DNA of 64,000 nucleotides from Clostridioides difficile (GTDB taxonomy: Bacteria > Bacillota > Clostridia > Peptostreptococcales > Peptostreptococcaceae), in the NCBI RefSeq assembly GCF_001299635.1, contig NZ_JRHN01000028.1, forward strand, positions 50,406-114,405, read 5' to 3'. Positions 44,661-54,194 of the stretch are shown here, one piece after another; the stretch's first letter is position 1, and every line of letters starts with the position of its first letter. The position numbers and the translations under genes were made by a program. Below the pieces are notes generated by a model. It was not told where the DNA came from. It was given only the letters and a program-made list of their open reading frames with translations, and made no database searches.

Positions 44661-46541
44661 ATGAAAGATAAAAAATTTACCCTTCTTATCTCGATTATGG
44701 TTATATTTTTATGTGCAGTAGTTGGAGTTTACAGTACATATGGTAATAAAAATGTTGACTTATATAGCAATGTATATATTGAAAAATATTTTGACAGAGA
44801 TGAGGTTATGGAAGTTAATATAGAAATAGATGAAAGTGACTTGGAAGACATGAATGAAAATGCGATAAAAGAAGAATTTAAAGTTGCAAAAGTAACTGTA
44901 AATGGAGACACATATGGAAACGTTGGTATAAGAACTAAAGGAAATTCAAGTCTTACATCCGTAGCAAATAGTGATAGTGATAGATATAGCTATAAGATTA
45001 ATTTCGATAAATATAATACTAGTCAAAGTATGGAAGGTCTTACTCAATTAAACCTTAATAACTGTTATTCTGACCCATCTTATATGAGAGAATTTTTAAC
45101 TTATAGTGTCTGTGAGGAGATGGGATTAGCTACTCCAGAATTTGCATATGCCAAAGTTTCTATAAATGGTGAATATCATGGATTATATTTGGCAGTAGAA
45201 GGGTTAAAAGAATCTTATCTTGAAAATAATTTTGGAGATGTAACTGGAGACTTATACAAATCAGATGAAGGTGCCTCATTACAATATGAGGGTGATGACC
45301 CAGATAGTTACTCAAATCTAATCGTTGAAAGTGACAAGAAAACGGCTGATTGGTCTAAAGTTACAAAACTATTAAAATCTTTAGATACAGGTGAAGATAT
45401 TGAAAAATATCTTGATGTAGATTCTGTCCTCAAAAATATAGCAATAAGTACAGCTTTATTAAATCTTGATAGTTATCAAGGTAGTTTCGCTCATAATTAC
45501 TATTTATATGAACAAGATGGAGTATTTTCTATGTTGCCATGGGACTTTAATATGTCATTTGGCGGATTTAGTGGTTTTGGTGGAGGTAGTCAATCTATAG
45601 CTATTGATGAACCTACAACAGGTAATTTGGAAGATAGACCTTTAATATCTGCATTATTAAAAAATGATACATATAAAGCTAAGTACCATGAATATTTAGA
45701 AGAAATAGTAACCAAGTACTTGGATTCAGATTATCTAGAAAATATGACAACAAAATTACATGACTTGATAGCATCATATGTAAAGGAAGACCCAACAGCA
45801 TTTTATACTTATGAAGAATTTGAAAAAAATATAACATCTTCAATTGAAGATTCTAGTGATAATAAGGGATTTGGTGATAAAGAATCTAATAATAATGATT
45901 CTAACAATGAAAATAAGAGTTTTGAAAATGAAAGTAATGAAAAAGAAGTTAATGCTGAATTAACATTAAGCGAAGTCAAAACTAATACGGATAATGATGC
46001 TCAAAATAATACTACAGATAATAGTGAAAATGAGAATAATACAAATAACAATAAAAGTGGAGACGATACTAATGAAAAGTCAGGAGGGGCAATGGGTAAA
46101 GGTGGAAAATCAATACCAGGAGTTTTAGAAGTTGCAGAAAATATGAGTAAAACTATAAAAGCTCAATTGAGTGGAGAATCTTCTTCAACTAAGGAAACTT
46201 CTGATGATAATAGTTCAAGTGAAAGTAAAGACACAGAAAATTCTGATGATAAGATGAGTGGTATGCCAGAGCCACCTGAAGGCATGGATGGAAAAACACC
46301 ACCAGGAATTGGAAATATGGATAAGGGTGATATGAATGGTAAAAATGGAGATATGAATATAGATAGAAGTCAAGGGAATCCAAAGGAAGCAGGGGGGTTT
46401 GGTAATAAAGGAGGCGGCTCTATGAATAAAACAACAACATACTCTAAATTAATTTTAGGTGGAGCTTCAATGATAATCATGTCAGTTATGCTAGTAGGTG
46501 TATCAAAGATAAACCGAAGAAGATTTATAAAGTCAAAATAG
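44661..46541 (+). CDS. CotH-kinase-domain membrane protein with low-complexity tail
   Basis: A 626-residue protein. A signal-anchor (about 7-25) precedes a CotH-type atypical kinase domain (about 45-375): VNIEIDESDLEDM, GNVGIRTKGNSS, the His and Tyr region HNYYLYEQDG (His278) and the metal-binding LPWDFNMSFGG (Asp295). Residues about 390-590 are low complexity: Asn/Glu/Ser-rich, then Gly/Met/Pro-rich. A C-terminal membrane helix (LILGGASMIIMSVMLVGV) ends in NRRRFIKSK. CotH proteins phosphorylate surface or spore proteins. It is the last gene of the VTC-DUF4956-CotH operon, which ends at a terminator. Confidence 0.85.
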   Translation: MKDKKFTLLISIMVIFLCAVVGVYSTYGNKNVDLYSNVYIEKYFDRDEVMEVNIEIDESDLEDMNENAIKEEFKVAKVTVNGDTYGNVGIRTKGNSSLTSVANSDSDRYSYKINFDKYNTSQSMEGLTQLNLNNCYSDPSYMREFLTYSVCEEMGLATPEFAYAKVSINGEYHGLYLAVEGLKESYLENNFGDVTGDLYKSDEGASLQYEGDDPDSYSNLIVESDKKTADWSKVTKLLKSLDTGEDIEKYLDVDSVLKNIAISTALLNLDSYQGSFAHNYYLYEQDGVFSMLPWDFNMSFGGFSGFGGGSQSIAIDEPTTGNLEDRPLISALLKNDTYKAKYHEYLEEIVTKYLDSDYLENMTTKLHDLIASYVKEDPTAFYTYEEFEKNITSSIEDSSDNKGFGDKESNNNDSNNENKSFENESNEKEVNAELTLSEVKTNTDNDAQNNTTDNSENENNTNNNKSGDDTNEKSGGAMGKGGKSIPGVLEVAENMSKTIKAQLSGESSSTKETSDDNSSSESKDTENSDDKMSGMPEPPEGMDGKTPPGIGNMDKGDMNGKNGDMNIDRSQGNPKEAGGFGNKGGGSMNKTTTYSKLILGGASMIIMSVMLVGVSKINRRRFIKSK

Positions 46542-46562
46542 GTTAAGATACAAATAATATTG

Positions 46563-46601
46563 ATACTGTTAAGTAAATATCTACTTAACAGTATTTTTTT
46601 T
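46563..46601 (+). terminator. Terminator of the VTC-DUF4956-CotH operon
   Basis: A perfect 13-bp stem ATACTGTTAAGTA (46563-46575) with complement (46582-46594), 6-nt loop, then a run of eight T. Confidence 0.93.
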
Positions 46602-46959
46602 ATTTTAATATCTTTGTTTTTAATAAAAAGTATTTTCTTATAAGTGTTAGATTAATAATCATTGTAATTTTGCACATCTATAATTTTACAATGATATAGT
46701 AAAATTTAATTCTATTAAAAAAGTACATAGAAAAAAACGATTAGACAAAGTATGAAAAGTATAATACGATTGTTTTGGGGTAAATGGAAAATAAACTTAT
46801 ATTTTGTAGAAATATCCATAAAAATGAATGTTTTAAATTCAATTTATATTAAAGTAAAGAGTGATGTATAAGTTGAAAAATTATAAAACTAAATCATGGT
46901 ATATAAATAAAGTTTAAATTCATGTAAATAAAAATATCATCAAGTATGGAGGGATTTTA
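46602..46959. other. Intergenic region before an amino-acid ABC gene
   Basis: AT-rich with no recognised gene or riboswitch. TATAAT at 46760-46765 is a possible -10 but lacks a good -35 box. Confidence 0.35.
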
Positions 46960-47760
46960 ATGTATTGGAAAAGAGCATTAAGTTTATTAACATTAGGGTT
47001 AGTTATTTGTGGATTAACAATAGGCTGTTCAACAAAAGAAGAGCCTAAAAAAGAAGAAAAGAAGACTATTACAGTAGCTACAGGAGCAAAGTATTATCCT
47101 TTTAATTTTAGAGAAGATGGGAAAATGCAAGGTTTTGAAATTGATATATGGAATGAAATTGGTAAAAGATTAGATTCTGAAATTAAGTATGAAGTAAATA
47201 ATGGAGATACAGGTGGATTACTTGGAATGGTGGATAGTGGTAAGGCAGATACAGCAGCTCAACAAATAAGTATAACGCCAGAAAGAGAAGAAGTGTATGA
47301 TTTTACAGTACCATATGCTTATAATCCTCTAATGATAACTATTAGACCAGAAGATAAAGACAAGATAAAAAGCCTTGAAGATTTGAAAGGAAAAAAAGTC
47401 GAAGTTGGAGCAAATTCATCTGAAAGAGCGATAATGGAGGAAAAAAACAAAGATAATTCAATGGAATTAGTATTCAATGATGGAGCTGATTCATATGAAG
47501 GTCTTGAACTTGGCAGATCTGACGCAAGGATAATTTCTGTTTCTGCAACAGCTGCTAGAAATAAAAAAGCTGGTTCAAATTTTATCTCTGTTGGAGAACC
47601 TATTTATGAAGAAATAAATGCGTATCCATTTAGAAAAGATGAAGAATCAAAGGCTTTAAAAGCTAAGGTTGATGATACAATAACGGCTATGAGAAAAGAT
47701 GGAACTCTTACTGAAATCTCTAAAAAATGGTTTGGAGAAGATATAACGATTGAGAGATAG
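46960..47760 (+). CDS. Amino-acid ABC transporter substrate-binding lipoprotein
   Basis: A 266-residue family 3 solute-binding lipoprotein. The signal peptide ends in the lipobox TIGC (Cys near residue 23). Ligand-binding segments are YYPFNFREDGKMQGFEIDIW, the cleft region QQISITPEREEVYDFTVPY with arginine contact, and GKKVEVGANSSERAIMEE. This family binds polar amino acids or cystine. A permease follows directly, but no ATPase gene is nearby. GGAGGG precedes the ATG. Confidence 0.87.
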   Translation: MYWKRALSLLTLGLVICGLTIGCSTKEEPKKEEKKTITVATGAKYYPFNFREDGKMQGFEIDIWNEIGKRLDSEIKYEVNNGDTGGLLGMVDSGKADTAAQQISITPEREEVYDFTVPYAYNPLMITIRPEDKDKIKSLEDLKGKKVEVGANSSERAIMEEKNKDNSMELVFNDGADSYEGLELGRSDARIISVSATAARNKKAGSNFISVGEPIYEEINAYPFRKDEESKALKAKVDDTITAMRKDGTLTEISKKWFGEDITIER

Positions 47761-47769
47761 GTGAATTTT

Positions 47770-48435
47770 ATGAGTTTAGATGTATCATTCATGTTTAACA
47801 TTTTACCAGAAATATTTATAGCATCTAAAGAAACAATAATAATGGCTTTAATATCACTAGTACTATCTTTAGTAATAGCAACTATAATGGCATTAATAAG
47901 CTATAACAAAGTTAAAATATTAAATGAAATTGTTAAAGTTTATACCTCAATTTTTAGAGGAACACCACTGCTAGTTCAGTTGTATGCATTGTATTTTGGA
48001 TTACCAAGAGCTATTCCAGCTCTTGTAGATATGTCTCCATTTACTGCAATGATAATTGCTTTATCAATAAATATGTCTGCGTATATGTCAGAGACTATAA
48101 GAGGAGCAATTTCTTCTGTAGATAAGGGGCAATATGAAGCAGGAGCTTCCATTGGACTTACAAATGTGCAAATATTCAGAAGAATAGTCATGCCACAGGC
48201 TATAAGAGTAGCTATTCCTGCATTATCTAATCACTTTGTAGATTTAATTAAAGGTTCCTCATTAGCTTTTACTATAGGGGTAATAGAAATAATGGCGGCA
48301 GCAAATTATAATGGTGGTAGTAAATATAAATATCTAGAAGCGTTCTTAGTTGCAGGGTTTGTATATTGGTTTATCTTATTTATATTTGGACTTGTTCAAA
48401 AGAAAATAGAAGCAAAACTAAATTCTGCATATTAA
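47770..48435 (+). CDS. Amino-acid ABC transporter permease (HisM/GlnP type)
   Basis: A 221-residue permease with five membrane segments and the coupling loop QYEAGASIGLTNVQIFRRIVMPQA near residues 115-137. The ATG at 47770 is six bases after AGGTG, which overlaps the stop of the binding-protein gene. An in-frame GTG at 47761 lies inside that site. The third component, an ATPase, is absent from this locus and must be shared with another system. A terminator follows. Confidence 0.88.
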   Translation: MSLDVSFMFNILPEIFIASKETIIMALISLVLSLVIATIMALISYNKVKILNEIVKVYTSIFRGTPLLVQLYALYFGLPRAIPALVDMSPFTAMIIALSINMSAYMSETIRGAISSVDKGQYEAGASIGLTNVQIFRRIVMPQAIRVAIPALSNHFVDLIKGSSLAFTIGVIEIMAAANYNGGSKYKYLEAFLVAGFVYWFILFIFGLVQKKIEAKLNSAY

Positions 48436-48766
48436 TAGTATTACATAATAAAATAGAAACCATTTAAATACAATTTCCTATTATATTTAAGTGGTTTCTA
48501 TTTTATTATTCTATTTATGAACAATAAAATAATAAAGAATTTTAAAATATAGGACTAAATTTGAGAAGTGCTGAAACTAGAAAATCCATAATAAAAAAAT
48601 AATTAAAAATTGTAACTAAATTGTAATAAAGTGGTAGTTATTTAGCATAAAATGATGTATCATAGAAGTGTATTATAAAATTAATAAAGTAAGATTTTTT
48701 AAAAGAGAACTGCTGGCTTTTGATATTTAAAGTGAGTAGTTAAATTATGTTTAGGAGGGGTAGATT
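48436..48766. other. Intergenic region with terminator and 11-bp direct repeats
   Basis: Holds the terminator 48450-48506 and the direct repeat AAATTGTAA at 48607-48615 and 48618-48626 (11-base period), resembling an OmpR/PhoB-type box upstream of the next gene. Confidence 0.4.
48450..48506 (+). terminator. Terminator after the amino-acid ABC genes
   Basis: A 19-bp core stem (48452-48470 with 48484-48502, one G-T pair) that can extend by two A-T pairs, followed by T residues. Confidence 0.9.
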
Positions 48767-49456
48767 TTGTTACAAAAAGTATTATGGAAATTTTTAAAGC
48801 TAGTAGCGGGTTTATTTATATGTTCAATTGGTATAGTATTGACGATAAATTGTAACCTTGGTTTATCTCCTTGGGATGTGTTTCATCAAGGTCTTTCAAA
48901 TCATATAGGAATAACTATAGGGACTGCCTCTATAATTGTAGGCTCTATAGTAGTTATAGCTGATGTTGTTCTTGGTGAGAATGTAGGATGGGGAACTGTT
49001 TTTAATATGCTATTAATTGGATTCTTTATGGATTTGCTTTTGTATAGTAAGTTAATTCCAGAGGCTGATAGTTTATTTGTAGGAATAATTATGTTGATAT
49101 TAGGATTGATTCTTTTGGCTATTGGAATGGTATTTTATATGGGAAGTGGTTTAGGAAGTGGACCTAGAGATGGTCTGATGGTTGCACTTCAAAAGAAAAC
49201 TGGAAAATCACTTAACTTAATAAGAGGGACTATAGAAGTTGGAGCATTAATAGTAGGATTTTTCTTAGGAGGAAAAGTTGGTATAGGAACTATAATAAGT
49301 GCATTTGGATTGGGTTATTTTACACAGATAGTATTTAGTTTATTTAAATTAGATTGTAGTAAGATTAAGCATCGATTTATAGTAGATGATATAAAGTTTA
49401 TTAAGTTATATATGAGTGGGGATAAAAAAACGGCTGCTCAAAATATAGCTAAGTAA
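48767..49456 (+). CDS. YczE/YyaS-family membrane protein
   Basis: A 229-residue integral membrane protein with five or six hydrophobic segments, in the YczE/YyaS (YitT-related) family. Characteristic are the internal repeats NCNLGLSPWDVFHQGLS near residue 28 and GSGLGSGPRDGLMVALQKKTG near residue 125. Function is not established; B. subtilis YczE is linked to surfactin production, which is family knowledge only. Translation starts at TTG 48767, six bases after AGGAGGGG. It is a single gene between terminators. Confidence 0.8.
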   Translation: MLQKVLWKFLKLVAGLFICSIGIVLTINCNLGLSPWDVFHQGLSNHIGITIGTASIIVGSIVVIADVVLGENVGWGTVFNMLLIGFFMDLLLYSKLIPEADSLFVGIIMLILGLILLAIGMVFYMGSGLGSGPRDGLMVALQKKTGKSLNLIRGTIEVGALIVGFFLGGKVGIGTIISAFGLGYFTQIVFSLFKLDCSKIKHRFIVDDIKFIKLYMSGDKKTAAQNIAK

Positions 49457-49551
49457 TTTAATGATAAATTTAAGCAAAGGTTAAATGTTGTAACTTGAAG
49501 AAATTTTTAAATATATAATTTTAAACATTAAAAGAAGGCTAAGCCAATAGG

Positions 49552-49594
49552 ATTGCTAGGAAACTATAAAATATAGATTTCTAGCAATTTTTTA
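49552..49594 (+). terminator. Terminator after the YczE-like gene
   Basis: ATTGCTAGGAAACTATA (from 49552) pairs with TATAG-ATTTCTAGCAAT ending at 49588 (one G-T, one small bulge), then TTTTTTA. Confidence 0.85.
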
Positions 49595-49779
49595 TTTGTT
49601 TAACACTTTTTTATGTTTTAGAAGTATTATTATGTATTTAATGAATTAATTAATTTATAATTAGAGATACTAAACTTTATAAATATTAATATGAACACCT
49701 TTGATTGTGTATTTTCCAAAGCCTTTAAAATGCTTGTATTTATTCTAAGTAAAAAAATAAAAAAATGTCAAAAAAACTC

Positions 49780-49808
49780 TTGTATTATATCCGAATTTTA
49801 TATATAAT
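49780..49808 (+). promoter_or_regulatory. Promoter of the potR-potABCD operon
   Basis: TTGTAT (49780-49785), 17 bases, TATAAT (49803-49808). Confidence 0.75.
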
Positions 49809-49837
49809 TACCTATGTTGTTTAGAAATTTTAAACTC

Positions 49838-49866
49838 AATGTTTAGTAAACAAAATGTTTAGTAAA
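49838..49866 (+). promoter_or_regulatory. Repeated operator upstream of the XRE-cupin regulator
   Basis: AATGTTTAGTAAA occurs at 49838-49850 and 49854-49866 (16-base period). The first copy extends to the palindrome TGTTTAGTAAACA (49840-49852). Position just after the likely start of transcription suggests autorepression by the following XRE-cupin protein. Confidence 0.6.
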
Positions 49867-49892
49867 ATAAAACAGAAACTAGGAGGTGCAAC

Positions 49893-50432
49893 ATGGATAT
49901 AGGTGAAAAGATAAAAAGATTAAGAACAGAAAAACAACTGACCCAGGAAGAGTTAGCTAATAGATGCGAATTGTCAAAGGGATTTATTTCTCAATTAGAA
50001 AATAACTTAACATCACCATCCATAGCTACCCTTATAGATATACTTGAAATACTAGGTACGAATTTAAGGGAATTTTTTAATGAAATAGATGACGAAAGAA
50101 TTAGTTTTACAAAAGAGGATATGTTTGAAACAGAGGATGAAGATTTAAAATATAAACTGAAGTGGCTAATTCCAAACTCACAAAAAAATGAAATGGAGCC
50201 AATAATAATAACATTGTATCCAGGAGGACAATATAAAGAAGAAAAGCCACATGAAGGCGAAGAATTTGGATATGTATTAGCAGGTTCGATATATGTTCAT
50301 ATAGGCGAAAAGAAAAATAAAGTAAAAAAAGGAGAAAGCTTTTACTTTAGACCAAGAGCAAATCACTATATATCAAACGAGGGTAAAACGACAGCAAAAG
50401 TGATTTGGGTAAGTACGCCACCATCATTTTAG
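49893..50432 (+). CDS. XRE-cupin transcriptional regulator (PuuR-like)
   Basis: A 179-residue regulator with an N-terminal helix-turn-helix (IKRLRTEKQLTQEELANRCE, LSKGFISQLENNLTSPS, residues about 7-62) and a C-terminal cupin (about 105-175, with HEGEEFGYVLAGSIYVHIGE and FRPRANHYISNEG). XRE-cupin proteins commonly sense a small metabolite carried by the adjacent transporter; here that would be a polyamine. AGGAGGTG precedes the ATG. It is the first gene of the potABCD operon, 18 bases before potA. Confidence 0.85.
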   Translation: MDIGEKIKRLRTEKQLTQEELANRCELSKGFISQLENNLTSPSIATLIDILEILGTNLREFFNEIDDERISFTKEDMFETEDEDLKYKLKWLIPNSQKNEMEPIIITLYPGGQYKEEKPHEGEEFGYVLAGSIYVHIGEKKNKVKKGESFYFRPRANHYISNEGKTTAKVIWVSTPPSF

Positions 50433-50450
50433 AATAGAGGTGTTTAATAA

Positions 50451-51494
50451 TTGGTAGAAAACATAATAGAATTAAGAGATATATCTAAACATTATGAAGA
50501 ACTTACGGTTTTAGATAATTTCAATTTAGATATAAAGAAAAATGAATTTTTAACTTTACTTGGACCAAGTGGATGTGGAAAAACTACTACATTAAAAATA
50601 ATAGCAGGTTTTGAGTATGCTGATGATGGTAAAGTTTTATTTGAAGGTAAAGAGATAAATAATTTGCCACCATATGAAAGACAAGTAAATACAGTGTTTC
50701 AAAAATATGCTTTATTTCCACATATGGATGTATATGAAAATGTAGCTTTTGGACTAAAAATTAAAAAGACTCCAAAAGATGTAATAGATGCTAAAGTGAA
50801 AGAGGTTTTAAAACTTGTTGCACTAGAAGGTTTTGAAAGACGACAAGTTGACTCATTAAGTGGAGGACAACAACAGAGAATTGCAATAGCAAGAGCTCTA
50901 GTTAATGAACCAAAAGTATTGTTACTAGATGAGCCACTTGGAGCACTTGATTTAAAGCTTAGACAAGAAATGCAAATAGAATTAAAAAGAATTCAAAAAA
51001 AATTAGGAATAACATTTGTGTTTGTAACTCATGACCAGGAAGAGGCTCTTACTATGTCAGACACTATTGTCGTAATGTATAAGGGTAAGATACAACAAAT
51101 GGGAACACCACAAGACATATATAATGAACCTAAAAACTCATTTGTAGCTAAGTTTATAGGTGAAAGTAACATATTTGATGGAATTATGATAGAAGATTAT
51201 AAAGTTAATTTCTGTAATAGGGATTTTGAATGTGTTGATAAAGGATTTGAAAAAAACGAAAATATAGAAGTGGTAATAAGACCAGAAGATATAAAAATGG
51301 TAAAGCCAGAAGAAGGAATGTTAAAGGGGAAAGTTACATCTACTGTGTTTAAAGGAGTGCATTATGAGATAGAATTAAATGAGAATGGAAGATTGTGGAT
51401 ACTTCACAATACTAAAAATGCTGAGGTTGGAACAGAACTAGGCATGGACATATATCCAGAAGACATTCATATAATGAGAAAAGAGAGTAACTAA
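50451..51494 (+). CDS. potA: Spermidine/putrescine ABC transporter ATPase
   Basis: A 347-residue ATPase: Walker [12 protein letters not shown]-loop [13 protein letters not shown], signature [15 protein letters not shown], Walker [14 protein letters not shown]-loop [10 protein letters not shown] and a C-terminal TOBE domain (about 270-347). This is the PotA form. Translation starts at TTG 50451, eight bases after AGAGGTG; there is no better ATG. It energises PotB/PotC in polyamine import. Confidence 0.92.
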   Translation: MVENIIELRDISKHYEELTVLDNFNLDIKKNEFLTLLGPSGCGKTTTLKIIAGFEYADDGKVLFEGKEINNLPPYERQVNTVFQKYALFPHMDVYENVAFGLKIKKTPKDVIDAKVKEVLKLVALEGFERRQVDSLSGGQQQRIAIARALVNEPKVLLLDEPLGALDLKLRQEMQIELKRIQKKLGITFVFVTHDQEEALTMSDTIVVMYKGKIQQMGTPQDIYNEPKNSFVAKFIGESNIFDGIMIEDYKVNFCNRDFECVDKGFEKNENIEVVIRPEDIKMVKPEEGMLKGKVTSTVFKGVHYEIELNENGRLWILHNTKNAEVGTELGMDIYPEDIHIMRKESN

Positions 51495-51495
51495 G

Positions 51496-52332
51496 ATGAA
51501 GAGAAAATCTTTCTTAGCATATCCATATGTAGTTTGGAGTGCGATATTTGTAATAATTCCTTTAATACTAGTAGTATTTTTCAGTTTTACAAAAGAGTCA
51601 GGTGGAGGTTATGCATTTACACTTGAAAATTATAAAGAAGTAATCGACCCTATATATATTAAAGTATTTGCTCGTTCTATTCTTTTAGCAGGAGGAGCGA
51701 CATTAATATGCCTTGTAGTTGGTTATCCAGTGGCATATATAATTTCAAAAGCTCATGTGAGTAGAAGAGGTTCATTAATATTATTATTTATTCTTCCTAT
51801 GTGGATGAATTTTCTTTTAAGAACTTATGCATGGGTTGCTATATTAGGAAAAAATGGACTTTTAAATACATTTTTAGGCTGGTTTGGAATACAGCCATTA
51901 GCAATTTTGTATACTAATTTTGCTATACTTTTAGGTATGGTATATAACTTTTTACCATTTATGGTTCTTCCAATATACACTGCACTATCAAAGATGGATA
52001 ATGATTTGATAAATGCTGCTCATGACTTAGGTGCAAATAATATGACAGTATTTAGAAAAATTATATTTCCTTTGAGTTTACCAGGTGTAATGTCTGGAAT
52101 AACTATGGTATTTATGCCAGCAGTTACTACCTTTGCAATTTCAAGACTGTTAGGTGGAGGTAAAATAATGCTAGTTGGAGATTTGATTGAACAACAATTT
52201 ACAGTTGTTGGAGATTGGAACTTTGGCTCAGCAATATCGATATTTATGATGATAGTAATATTAATATCGATGTCTATAATGTCAAAATTTGGAGATGAGT
52301 CTGACAAAGAAGGCGGTGGGTTACTATTTTAA
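51496..52332 (+). CDS. potB: Spermidine/putrescine ABC transporter permease I
   Basis: A 278-residue permease with about six membrane segments and the coupling loop INAAHDLGANNMTVFRKIIFPLS near residues 172-194, typical PotB. It starts one base after the potA stop. Its last bases overlap the probable AUU start of potC. Confidence 0.92.
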   Translation: MKRKSFLAYPYVVWSAIFVIIPLILVVFFSFTKESGGGYAFTLENYKEVIDPIYIKVFARSILLAGGATLICLVVGYPVAYIISKAHVSRRGSLILLFILPMWMNFLLRTYAWVAILGKNGLLNTFLGWFGIQPLAILYTNFAILLGMVYNFLPFMVLPIYTALSKMDNDLINAAHDLGANNMTVFRKIIFPLSLPGVMSGITMVFMPAVTTFAISRLLGGGKIMLVGDLIEQQFTVVGDWNFGSAISIFMMIVILISMSIMSKFGDESDKEGGGLLF

Positions 52333-53111
52333 AATTAAAGAAAATAACTTCTAATATATATTTAGCATTAGTATTCTTGTTTTTATATGCACCCATATTT
52401 GCTTTAGTACTATTTTCTTTCAATGATTCAAAATCGATGGCAAGATGGAATGGATTTACATGGAAGTGGTATGGTCAATTACTTCAAAATGAGAGTATAA
52501 TGAGTGCTTTATATTATACTATTGTAATAGCTATATTAGCATCTGTAATATCTACAATAGTGGGAACTATAAGTGCCATAGGAATACATAAGATGAGAGG
52601 TAAGAGCAAAAAATTAATACTAAATGTAAACTATCTTCCTATTTTAAATACAGAGATAGTTACAGCAGTAGCCCTTATGAGTCTGTTTGTGTTTGTAAAA
52701 ATGGAATTTGGATTTACAACAATGCTATTGGCACATATAATGTTTTGTTTGCCATATGTTATACTTTCAGTTTTACCAAAAATGAAGCAATTACCTGATA
52801 ATATAGAAGATGCAGCTATGGACTTAGGGGCGACACCTATATATGCTCTTAGAAAGGTAATTTTACCACAAATAAAGCCAGGTATAGTTTCTGGATTTTT
52901 AATTGCATTTACTATGTCAATAGATGACTTTATAATAAGTTTCTTTAATGCTGGAAATGGTGTAAGCAATCTTTCTATAGAAATCTATGGAATGGCTAGA
53001 AGAGGTATAAAACCTGAAATAAATGCATTATCGACAATAATGTTTGCAGTCGTTTTAGGATTACTTTTATTAGCTAATAAAAAAGAATCTATAGTAAGGG
53101 GGACTAAATAA
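52326..53111 (+). CDS. potC: Spermidine/putrescine ABC transporter permease II, probable AUU start
   Basis: The frame encodes PotC with about six membrane segments and the coupling loop DAAMDLGATPIYALRKVILPQI. There is no usual ATG near the correct N-terminus. A TTG at 52377 would cut into the first membrane helix and has no ribosome site. The codon ATT at 52326 is preceded at seven bases by AAGGCGGTG (52310-52318, one mismatch to the ideal site). It gives the start ILKLKKITSNIYLALVFLFL, matching a normal PotC N-terminus, for about 261 residues. The AUU start is an inference from spacing and protein shape. The reading overlaps potB by seven bases. Confidence 0.75.
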   Translation: MLKLKKITSNIYLALVFLFLYAPIFALVLFSFNDSKSMARWNGFTWKWYGQLLQNESIMSALYYTIVIAILASVISTIVGTISAIGIHKMRGKSKKLILNVNYLPILNTEIVTAVALMSLFVFVKMEFGFTTMLLAHIMFCLPYVILSVLPKMKQLPDNIEDAAMDLGATPIYALRKVILPQIKPGIVSGFLIAFTMSIDDFIISFFNAGNGVSNLSIEIYGMARRGIKPEINALSTIMFAVVLGLLLLANKKESIVRGTK

Positions 53112-54163
53112 TGATTAAGTTTAAAAAAGTAATATCCCTTGTATCTATAGGTATTATGACAGTTACTTTATTTACAGGATGTAATAAAGCAACTGATTCT
53201 ACAAAAGTTTTAAACGTATATAATGTTGGAGATTATATAGATGAATCTCTTATAGATAAGTTTGAAGAAGAAACTGGAATAGATGTTCAATATTCAACTT
53301 ATGATACTAACGAAATGATGTATCAAAAAGTAAAGAGTGGCAGTACACACTACGATTTAGTCTTTCCTTCAGATTATATGGTAGAAAAAATGAAAAATGA
53401 AGGTCTTTTGGAAAAACTGGATTTTAAAAACATACCTAATATGAAGTATTTAGATAAGAGTTTTTTAAATCCTATATATGATGAAACTAATGAATATAGT
53501 GTTGCATACATGTGGGGAACTCTTGGAATATTGTACAATAAAAAAGAAGTTAAAGACCCTATAGATAGTTGGAATATACTTTGGAATCCAAAGTATAAAG
53601 GCAATATAATGATGTTTGACTCTGTTAGAGATACTATAGGTATAACTCTTAAAAAATTAGGATACAGTATGAATAGTGTAAATCCAAAAGAAATAAATGA
53701 AGCTAAAAATCTTTTAATGAAACAAAAGGATTTAGTATTGGCCTATGTAAATGATGAAGGTAAGGATAGATTGCTTGGTGGAGAAGTGGCAATGGGTATG
53801 CTATATTCTGGAGATGCAGTTACATTGATGGACCAAAATCCTGACCTTGATTATGCAATACCTAAAGAAGGTACTAATAAATGGGTAGATGCCATGTGTG
53901 TACCTACAACAGCACAAAATAAAAAAGAAGCTGAGTTATTTATAAACTTTTTACTAGACCCAGAAAATGCAAAAATAAATGCTGAGTATATCGGATATTC
54001 AACACCTAATACAGGAGCTCTAAAATTATTAGACCCAGAAATAACTAATAATCCTGTTGCATATCCATCTAAAGAAGTACTTAATAAATGTGAAACTTTT
54101 GAGGATATTGGTGAAAATATAAAATTATATGACAAGGCTTGGATAGAATTAAAATCAAAGTAG
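53111..54163 (+). CDS. potD: Spermidine/putrescine-binding lipoprotein
   Basis: A 350-residue lipoprotein (lipobox LFTGC, Cys near residue 24) of the PotD/PotF family. Features are LNVYNVGDYIDESLIDKFEE, DLVFPSDYMVEKM, the polyamine-side aromatic segment YMWGTLGILYNK and DAMCVPTTAQNKKEAE. Its ATG overlaps the potC stop by one base. It completes the importer and is followed by two terminators. Confidence 0.93.
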   Translation: MIKFKKVISLVSIGIMTVTLFTGCNKATDSTKVLNVYNVGDYIDESLIDKFEEETGIDVQYSTYDTNEMMYQKVKSGSTHYDLVFPSDYMVEKMKNEGLLEKLDFKNIPNMKYLDKSFLNPIYDETNEYSVAYMWGTLGILYNKKEVKDPIDSWNILWNPKYKGNIMMFDSVRDTIGITLKKLGYSMNSVNPKEINEAKNLLMKQKDLVLAYVNDEGKDRLLGGEVAMGMLYSGDAVTLMDQNPDLDYAIPKEGTNKWVDAMCVPTTAQNKKEAELFINFLLDPENAKINAEYIGYSTPNTGALKLLDPEITNNPVAYPSKEVLNKCETFEDIGENIKLYDKAWIELKSK

Positions 54164-54194
54164 AGTTTTGTTGATTTAATTATATTTACTTAAT

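Larger units (their letters stand above)
49457..49892. other. Intergenic region before the polyamine transporter operon
   Basis: Contains the terminator at 49552-49594, the promoter at 49780-49808 and the repeated operator at 49838-49866. Nothing else was recognised. Confidence 0.5.
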
